From Nitrospirota bacterium (GTDB lineage Bacteria; Nitrospirota; 9FT-COMBO-42-15; HDB-SIOI813): a DNA stretch of 10,716 nucleotides. Both the position numbers and the translations under genes were made by a program. The DNA is taken from contig JAHFER010000030.1 in the NCBI GenBank assembly GCA_023248365.1, forward strand, positions 1-10,716, in the 5' to 3' direction. The notes below the pieces were generated by a model. It saw only the letters and a program-made list of their open reading frames with translations, had not been told where the DNA came from and ran no database searches. Below are positions 6,743-10,716 of this stretch, piece by piece. Positions within the stretch are counted from its first letter, which is position 1. Each line of letters opens with the position of its first letter.

Positions 6743-7552
6743 TTACTTCATGTTATAAGTCTTTACCCACAAAATTGCGCCAATCTCAACAGGATATTCT
6801 TTTCCGTCATGTGTCATTGTCTTTTCATCTTTATTCAGAGCCGCAAATCCCCACCATCCGACCTTTGGCATTGCATAAGTGAAAACACCGTTCTGGTCGG
6901 TCTTAACAACCTGTGTAACCATTGGGTCAGCAGGGGCCTTGAGTTTTGCCTGATCATTGAAGTACTCCACTTCAACCTCTTCGAATGGGACAGGCTTTCC
7001 ATTTAGTTTAACAATCCCTTGAAATACATTGCCCGTCCACAACCCATAGGGTCTTGTAAGCGGAACTATCTCAGTCTTAAGACCAACCTCTGTATCCCAA
7101 CCCTCCTCCATCCCAAGGGCATTAACTATAACCTTTGCGTAATGAATTATGAATGTCTCTTCTGCAGGTTCCCAATAGGGCGTTGGCTCGACAAAGAAAA
7201 CATGGTCACCGGGGTTCTTAATTGAATATGTAGCCTTGAAGGCAGTAAACTTTTTTCCTTCCCTATCCTTAAGTTTAACCTCTTTCAGGTCATGAAGCAG
7301 GTTGATGTTCTTGCCGCGGGTTATCACACCGAATTGAACAGGTTTTTCCATGTTCATTCCCTGCCCTTCAAAGGGATGATAGAATCTTACGTCTAAAGTT
7401 ATCTTATTGCTGTCTAACTGAGATACCATCTCATCAGAAGGGATAATCATCTGAAAATGTGCATACGCCGGATTCCTGAAATACGAACAAAATACGAATG
7501 TTAATGATAATAAAAATATCCATCCTGACTTTTTGAATCCGGCCTTATTCAT
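6743..7552 (-). CDS. nikK: NikK-type periplasmic DUF4198 metal-handling protein
   Basis: Exported 269-residue protein of the DUF4198 (COG5266) family, found next to nickel/cobalt ECF transporters and named NikK there; thought to act as a periplasmic metal-binding partner. The signal peptide covers residues 1-31 (core WIFLLSLTFVF, cleavage AYA|H32), giving the typical mature start HFQMIIPSD. Beta-rich segments follow: VRFYHPFEGQGM, GDHVFFVEPTPYWEPAEETFIIHYAK and a C-terminal Ig-like half (GTVNGKPV-type FQGIVKLNGKPVPFEEVEVEY, TDQNGVFTYAMPKVGWWGF). Family hallmarks include the W/Y-rich motifs and the late GAILWV end. AGGAGG lies 9 bases upstream of ATG 7552. It follows the porin gene after 44 bases with no terminator, so the two form one operon. 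No membrane anchor is seen, so it is probably soluble. The metal specificity is inferred. Confidence 0.82.
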   Translation of the reverse strand: MNKAGFKKSGWIFLLSLTFVFCSYFRNPAYAHFQMIIPSDEMVSQLDSNKITLDVRFYHPFEGQGMNMEKPVQFGVITRGKNINLLHDLKEVKLKDREGKKFTAFKATYSIKNPGDHVFFVEPTPYWEPAEETFIIHYAKVIVNALGMEEGWDTEVGLKTEIVPLTRPYGLWTGNVFQGIVKLNGKPVPFEEVEVEYFNDQAKLKAPADPMVTQVVKTDQNGVFTYAMPKVGWWGFAALNKDEKTMTHDGKEYPVEIGAILWVKTYNMK

Positions 7553-7596
7553 AGCTGATTCCTCCTTGTTATTGTTTATTTTATTATAACTGCCAC

Positions 7597-8802
7597 TTAG
7601 AAATTAAGCTGTCCCCTTACACCTAACAGAGTTATAGTATCCTGACCGGCATCTCCGCCTGCATTTGTCACGACCTGCAAATCAGGTGTCAGAGTGAAGT
7701 GGTCGCTAAAACCAACTTTATAATAAACCTCAAAATGTCCTTCATCTCCGGGATTAGCAGCAGCATGTGAAGACTTATCATTTACATTTAAAATTCCATA
7801 GGCCACACCTATGACATCATTATCCCTTTTCCACATCTTTCCGCTCACTGATACTCCTCCGCTGACAGAAGATTTTACAAGATTCTCATCAATACTGTCA
7901 TCCTGAGATGAATAACGTGCAAAAAGCCCTATCCCTTCTGAAATATTCTGGTCAAGGCTAAGGCCAAAGCCGTTGTTGTTCGCGGTCTTGCCGCTTCCAA
8001 TCTCTGTATATTTACGGGCATCATAGATATAATAAAATCTGTAATTCCCGTCGTTGCCTAAAAACTTAGGTTTTACATTTACTTGCCCTGCAGTATAGGC
8101 ATGAGAAAATACATCCTCAAAACCGGACCCATTTCCATTTGCACCGGTTACTGTGAAATCAAACATCTCTGAAGGACTTAAGGTAAGCGATACTCCGGGG
8201 GCATAGTAAGTATCCAGCTCCGGGAAGATAGAACCGGTAGACCTAACAAACATTCCTGTTATAAACTGGTCAGTCTCATCATTGGCATAGGCATTATCGT
8301 CATGACAGGCATGTACGTCAATTTTACCTGCTTTGACTCCAAGGAATCCATCAAAGTATTTTCCTTCATAGTATACCTGAGACACCGAAGGAGTCACTAC
8401 TCCGGGAGTATCTATTCCTGAATTAACCTCAGTTATATACGCATCATAGTTTGATATGGATAATGACGGCATGTTATCATTTACACCTTTGCCATTGCCT
8501 GCTTCAAAGGCAATTACAACTTTCCCTGTTTTGCTTACAGGGGCTTCAAAGTTTAAATCAAGTGTGTATGAAAAGTCTGTTACATCTCCGTGATTGGCAA
8601 TCCCGCTTGTACCTTGGAGTATGGAAGTAACCCCCCCTGTAATGTGCAGACCATCCAACTGATGGGGAATTAAATGGCCGGCATCCTCCTCTTCACCTTC
8701 ATGTGCATGGGCAACAGGGATAAAAACCAGTAAAATAAAAAGAGAACATACTACAAAAATTACCTTCGTGATATGTTGCATAGGTCTTGTTCTTAAAAAC
8801 AT
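7597..8802 (-). CDS. OprB-like outer-membrane porin of the nickel/cobalt uptake operon
   Basis: Predicted beta-barrel porin of 401 residues. It has a signal peptide (1-33, core VIFVVCSLFILLVFIPV, cleavage AHA|H34), alternating beta-strand character throughout and a C-terminal strand ending VRGQLNF with the terminal Phe recognised by the Bam machinery. The pattern (LDGLHITGGVTSILQGT near the start, YYAPGVSLTLSPSE, FEVYYKVGFSDHFTLTPDLQVVTNAGG near the end) is that of OprB/COG3659 carbohydrate-type porins. The mature N-terminus is acidic and histidine-containing (HEGEEEDAGHLIPHQLDGLH). As first gene of the operon it probably lets nickel or cobalt, perhaps complexed, through the outer membrane, in place of a TonB receptor; that is inference. 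GGAGAG seven bases before ATG 8802 fixes the start over Met8. A 230-base leader with two terminators precedes it. Confidence 0.85.
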   Translation of the reverse strand: MFLRTRPMQHITKVIFVVCSLFILLVFIPVAHAHEGEEEDAGHLIPHQLDGLHITGGVTSILQGTSGIANHGDVTDFSYTLDLNFEAPVSKTGKVVIAFEAGNGKGVNDNMPSLSISNYDAYITEVNSGIDTPGVVTPSVSQVYYEGKYFDGFLGVKAGKIDVHACHDDNAYANDETDQFITGMFVRSTGSIFPELDTYYAPGVSLTLSPSEMFDFTVTGANGNGSGFEDVFSHAYTAGQVNVKPKFLGNDGNYRFYYIYDARKYTEIGSGKTANNNGFGLSLDQNISEGIGLFARYSSQDDSIDENLVKSSVSGGVSVSGKMWKRDNDVIGVAYGILNVNDKSSHAAANPGDEGHFEVYYKVGFSDHFTLTPDLQVVTNAGGDAGQDTITLLGVRGQLNF

Positions 8803-8840
8803 TTTTCTACTCTCCTTTCTGCTTAGTTAATTGTTCACTC

Positions 8841-8898
8841 AAAAAAAAACCATGAAAGTATGTTTCTCCACAATACAAGTGGGAAAGACCTCCATGGT
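8841..8898 (-). terminator. Second (proximal) terminator hairpin in the porin leader
   Basis: On the minus strand ACCATGGAGGT (8898-8888) pairs fully with ACTTTCATGGT (8859-8849), allowing two G-U pairs, and is followed by a run of nine T. The loop is 28 bases. It sits about 40 bases before the porin start, so it would stop transcription before the gene unless prevented. Its 3' arm repeats that of the upstream hairpin. Confidence 0.85.
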
Positions 8899-8910
8899 GT
8901 CATTAAGCCG

Positions 8911-8968
8911 AAATAAAAAAGGCCATGAAAGTTACCAGCTTTTCGCAAGTTGATTGACCTTCGTGGCC
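8911..8968 (-). terminator. First (distal) terminator hairpin in the porin leader
   Basis: On the minus strand GGCCACGAAGGT (8968-8957) pairs with ACTTTCATGGCC (8932-8921) at all but one position (one G-U), followed by TTTTTT. The loop is 24 bases. With the second hairpin it makes a tandem pair of terminators in one leader. The 3' arm can instead pair with the 5' arm of the second hairpin. Confidence 0.8.
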
Positions 8969-9005
8969 CTGATTAATATCGTTATATTTTTTTAAATCTT
9001 TACCT

Positions 9006-9023
9006 GAAGAGGTTCACCTCTTC
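9006..9023. promoter_or_regulatory. Perfect hairpin or operator at the start of the porin leader
   Basis: GAAGAGG (9006-9012) and CCTCTTC (9017-9023) are exact reverse complements around a 4-base loop. The site lies just downstream of the predicted transcription start of the porin operon, so it is either a 5' hairpin of the transcript or a repressor palindrome. Confidence 0.55.
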
Positions 9024-9036
9024 TTTATAGATTTTA

Positions 9037-9065
9037 AATAAACACTATAACCGGAAGTTTGTCAA
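9037..9065 (-). promoter_or_regulatory. Probable promoter of the porin-nikK operon
   Basis: TTGACA (9065-9060) is a perfect -35 box. At 17 bases stands TTTATT (9042-9037), four of six matches to the -10 consensus; the region TATAGTGTTTATTT is AT-rich enough for alternatives. Transcription would start near 9030, giving a leader of about 228 bases before ATG 8802. Confidence 0.5.
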
Positions 9066-9165
9066 GGATGTTTTATTTTGTGATTTAAATGGCGGAACTT
9101 TATTTATAGGTTACTCAATACCCAAAGGGCTACTCTAAGATAGCATACCATCCCGGCAATGTCTT

Positions 9166-9756
9166 TCATTCCAGCCTCTTTCTCCATGCAACTATTCCTG
9201 CCAGGCCGGAACCCAATAGCATTAGCGTGCCAGGTTCCGGAACCGAAACGGCACTCAATGGGGATACATTGGAACGTACAGCCCAGGCATAGAAGAGGCC
9301 GTCTTTACTGGGCGCGTCCTGGTGGCCAAGGAAAAAGTTGAAGAACCACGCCATATAATTAGGATTGGAAGCATCCTCTGTACCAGACCAGTAGCCGAAG
9401 GGCTGCAGGTTACTAAAGGGGGAAGTGTAGATTAGTCCGCCTGCTGCCGGATTCCCAAGCTCTGTATAGTGGAGATGACCCATCTCACTACCCGTGCAGT
9501 TGTAGCCAACACCACAATCAGGATCAGTTGTTGGGAGTCGCCAGTCACTAAAACCCGCATACACCAGGTTGTCAGCCCAGTTCACTGCATCGGACCAAGT
9601 CTTCACACCTCCCATTCCTGCATCTTTCAACCAGGTAAGATTCAGGTCCGTATCGTAGATTGTCCCGTTACCCATGTCCATGAGCGTCGCATGGGCTGAG
9701 ACTGTAAACGCAAGGATCAACACCAAACCAATTATTAACGTAAATATTCTTTTCAT
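9166..9756 (-). CDS. Secreted DUF1566 protein with PEP-CTERM sorting signal
   Basis: A 196-residue exported protein of unknown function. The signal peptide is residues 1-23 (MKRIFTLIIGLVLILAF, cleavage near AHA). A DUF1566 (Lcl-like) domain covers about 28-163: YDTDLNLTWLKDA (34-46), TWSDAVNWADNLVYAGFSDWRLPT (53-76), GYWSGTED (121-128), AWAVRS (157-162). The end is a PEP-CTERM signal: VPEPGTLMLLGSGLAGIVAWRKRLE-type layout with the VPEP motif at 172-175, a hydrophobic helix and a basic tail, the signal processed by exosortase in exopolysaccharide-producing bacteria. Cys81 and Cys87 could form a disulfide. I chose ATG 9756 (AGGTGA upstream) because it starts the signal peptide cleanly; ATG 9795 also has a good AAGGAG site. 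The sigma-54 promoter upstream fits the known link between PEP-CTERM genes and RpoN/PrsR-type control. No exosortase is in the window. Confidence 0.85.
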   Translation of the reverse strand: MKRIFTLIIGLVLILAFTVSAHATLMDMGNGTIYDTDLNLTWLKDAGMGGVKTWSDAVNWADNLVYAGFSDWRLPTTDPDCGVGYNCTGSEMGHLHYTELGNPAAGGLIYTSPFSNLQPFGYWSGTEDASNPNYMAWFFNFFLGHQDAPSKDGLFYAWAVRSNVSPLSAVSVPEPGTLMLLGSGLAGIVAWRKRLE

Positions 9757-10017
9757 AATTTTCACCTGCTTTGTTCTCTCCATAATAGTTTTCATTTTTA
9801 AAACTCCTTTCTTTGTTGTTTGTTGTTGTTGTAAACCTGTTGAATTAGTGTTGCTTTTCAACAGAAGATGGCTGTATCGAATTGTATTGAAACAGATTAG
9901 ATTTGAATTGTTAGAAGATTATATTTGAATTATTATGTAAGTAAGAACATCCCGGAGTTGCCAATTACTGATGGTTTCTCTAAATTAATATCTCAGTAAT
10001 CTTAGTAAGAGTTTAAT

Positions 10018-10034
10018 TGCAAGTCCTTTGCCAG
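10018..10034 (-). promoter_or_regulatory. Sigma-54 (-24/-12) promoter upstream of the PEP-CTERM gene
   Basis: On the minus strand CTGGCA (10034-10029), six bases and TTGCA (10022-10018) match the RpoN consensus YTGGCAC-N5-TTGCW in spacing and in the GG and GC dinucleotides, missing only the C after TGGCA. Transcription would begin near 10006, about 250 bases before ATG 9756 or 210 before ATG 9795. Confidence 0.75.
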
Positions 10035-10130
10035 TTCTATAATATGTTGGTTGATTTATTTAAGTTTTGTAAGAAAGCCTATTGTTTCCCAGTACATACC
10101 AGGAAAATTTTTTATTACTTATTGAGGTAG

Positions 10131-10149
10131 CTGCCAGGGAACCAGGCAG
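10131..10149. promoter_or_regulatory. Possible upstream activator site for the sigma-54 promoter
   Basis: CTGCCAGGGAACCAGGCAG is a near-perfect palindrome (CTGCC-GG then CC-GGCAG, one mismatched pair) centred about 110 bases upstream of the -24 element. That distance is normal for enhancer-binding activators of sigma-54, such as PrsR of PEP-CTERM systems. The rest of 9862-10261 is AT-rich and holds no gene I can support. Confidence 0.45.
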
Positions 10150-10261
10150 AACTATTTCACACTGCTAATAAATCAGCATTTAATTATGTGCATGTTGCAA
10201 TGCTATTGAATAAAGAATATGTGCACTTCAATACTTCGTCAGTGGTTACTGTTGATTTTTC

Positions 10262-10716
10262 CTATTCTATTACGAAGGGTTGTTCTCTTTCAAAATCAGG
10301 GCAGTAGTAATCTCTGCTTAAATAGTCCTGTACCCATCCATTCTCAAGACCAAAACTATCGAGCCATTCCAGTACCTTTTCATATTCACGTTCTCTTATT
10401 GGTCTTGAAAGGAGCGGGTATTGTTCAGCTTTATGTGCCGGGAAATACTGGGACATTGTGCTTAAGCAGGTTCCCTGTCCCATTTCTTCACTGATAAATT
10501 TAAGGCTATCCTCACTGTCTGAGAGATCATTGGGTAAAACAAGGTGTCTTATTATAAGTCCTTTAACGGCAATGCCATTATCGTCAACTACAAGGTCGCC
10601 CGCCTGTCTTTTCATCTCTATCAGGGCAGTCCGGTTGTATCTGACATAATCTTTTGCCTTTGAGTACTGCCTTGCAAAGTTATTATTACTGTATTTTATA
10701 TCCGGCAGATAAATCG
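10262..10716 (-). CDS. Radical SAM protein, PflA-like COG1313 type (C-terminal part)
   Basis: The frame is open from the window edge to the TAG at 10264-10262 and gives the last 150 residues of a longer protein; the methionine at 10615 is internal. The visible start IYLPDIKYSN, then ARQYSKAKDYVRYN, ALIEMKRQAGDLVVDDNGIAVKG, LIIRHLVLPND, and LSTMSQYFPAHKA match, from memory, the C-terminal half of uncharacterised radical SAM proteins related to pyruvate formate-lyase activating enzyme (COG1313, PflX). The cysteine cluster that binds the 4Fe-4S centre would lie outside the window, so catalytic competence cannot be judged. The substrate is unknown. No terminator is evident after the stop, and the gene points toward the sigma-54 promoter of the PEP-CTERM gene, so some read-through is possible. 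Confidence 0.78.
   Translation of the reverse strand, partial: IYLPDIKYSNNNFARQYSKAKDYVRYNRTALIEMKRQAGDLVVDDNGIAVKGLIIRHLVLPNDLSDSEDSLKFISEEMGQGTCLSTMSQYFPAHKAEQYPLLSRPIREREYEKVLEWLDSFGLENGWVQDYLSRDYYCPDFEREQPFVIE

Noticed and set aside
8803..9035. Cobalamin riboswitch or NiCo riboswitch in the porin leader
   Set aside because: I looked for the conserved B12-box-like core and for the purine-rich loops of the NiCo class and saw neither; an Rfam search would settle it.
9121..9165. Terminator after the PEP-CTERM gene
   Set aside because: Weak partial palindromes (GCTA/TAGC and GATGG/CCATC) are present, but no T-tract follows on the minus strand.
10219..10494. Plus-strand ORF of 91 codons opposite the radical SAM gene
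   Set aside because: It is antisense to a clear protein family match and has no ribosome binding site or recognisable domain.

Overview
The window reads as chromosome of a Gram-negative (diderm) bacterium that is moderately AT-rich by eye. Support for this: an outer-membrane porin ending in phenylalanine, a Wza-type polysaccharide exporter, a heptose-phosphate isomerase and a PEP-CTERM-tagged exported protein. The gene mix (NikK/NikL-type nickel transporter, PEP-CTERM protein with a sigma-54 promoter, a dispersed repeat ending in GACGGCTTCGTAAAAAGC) reminds me of Nitrospirota or Desulfobacterota. That placement is inference; no rRNA or other marker gene is present.

Layout. 1-2401 (minus): the end of an exopolysaccharide operon, with a 725-residue outer-membrane polysaccharide export protein carrying five SLBB-like segments and the first 13 codons of a following gene that leaves the window. 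2402-2519: a compact divergent promoter region in which the two opposed promoters share their -35 bases. 2520-3182 (plus): gmhA, whose last 14 codons and stop lie inside a repeat of about 158 bp with perfect 18-bp inverted ends (3138-3295). That repeat fills the gap between the convergent gmhA and nikO genes.

3301-9065 (minus): a nickel/cobalt uptake locus, in transcription order outer-membrane porin, nikK, nikL, nikM, nikQ, nikO. A plausible path is metal passing the outer membrane through the porin, being handled in the periplasm by NikK and NikL, and being imported by the energy-coupling-factor transporter NikM (substrate channel), NikQ (transmembrane coupler) and NikO (ATPase). NikO carries a C-terminal tail with 25 histidines in 98 residues, and all three exported proteins are predicted to begin with histidine after signal-peptide cleavage. 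There are two promoters, one before the porin and one before nikL. Each is followed by a long leader holding intrinsic-terminator hairpins: two in tandem before the porin, one before nikL. The three hairpins resemble one another, and the two tandem ones can also pair with each other. This is the best candidate in the window for an undescribed regulatory RNA. I did not recognise a known cobalamin or NiCo riboswitch in it.

9166-9756 (minus): a small secreted DUF1566/PEP-CTERM protein behind an excellent -24/-12 sigma-54 promoter with a possible upstream activator palindrome. 10262-10716 (minus): the C-terminal part of a radical SAM protein of the PflA-like COG1313 type, truncated by the window edge. 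I saw no tRNA, rRNA, CRISPR array, transposase or phage gene.
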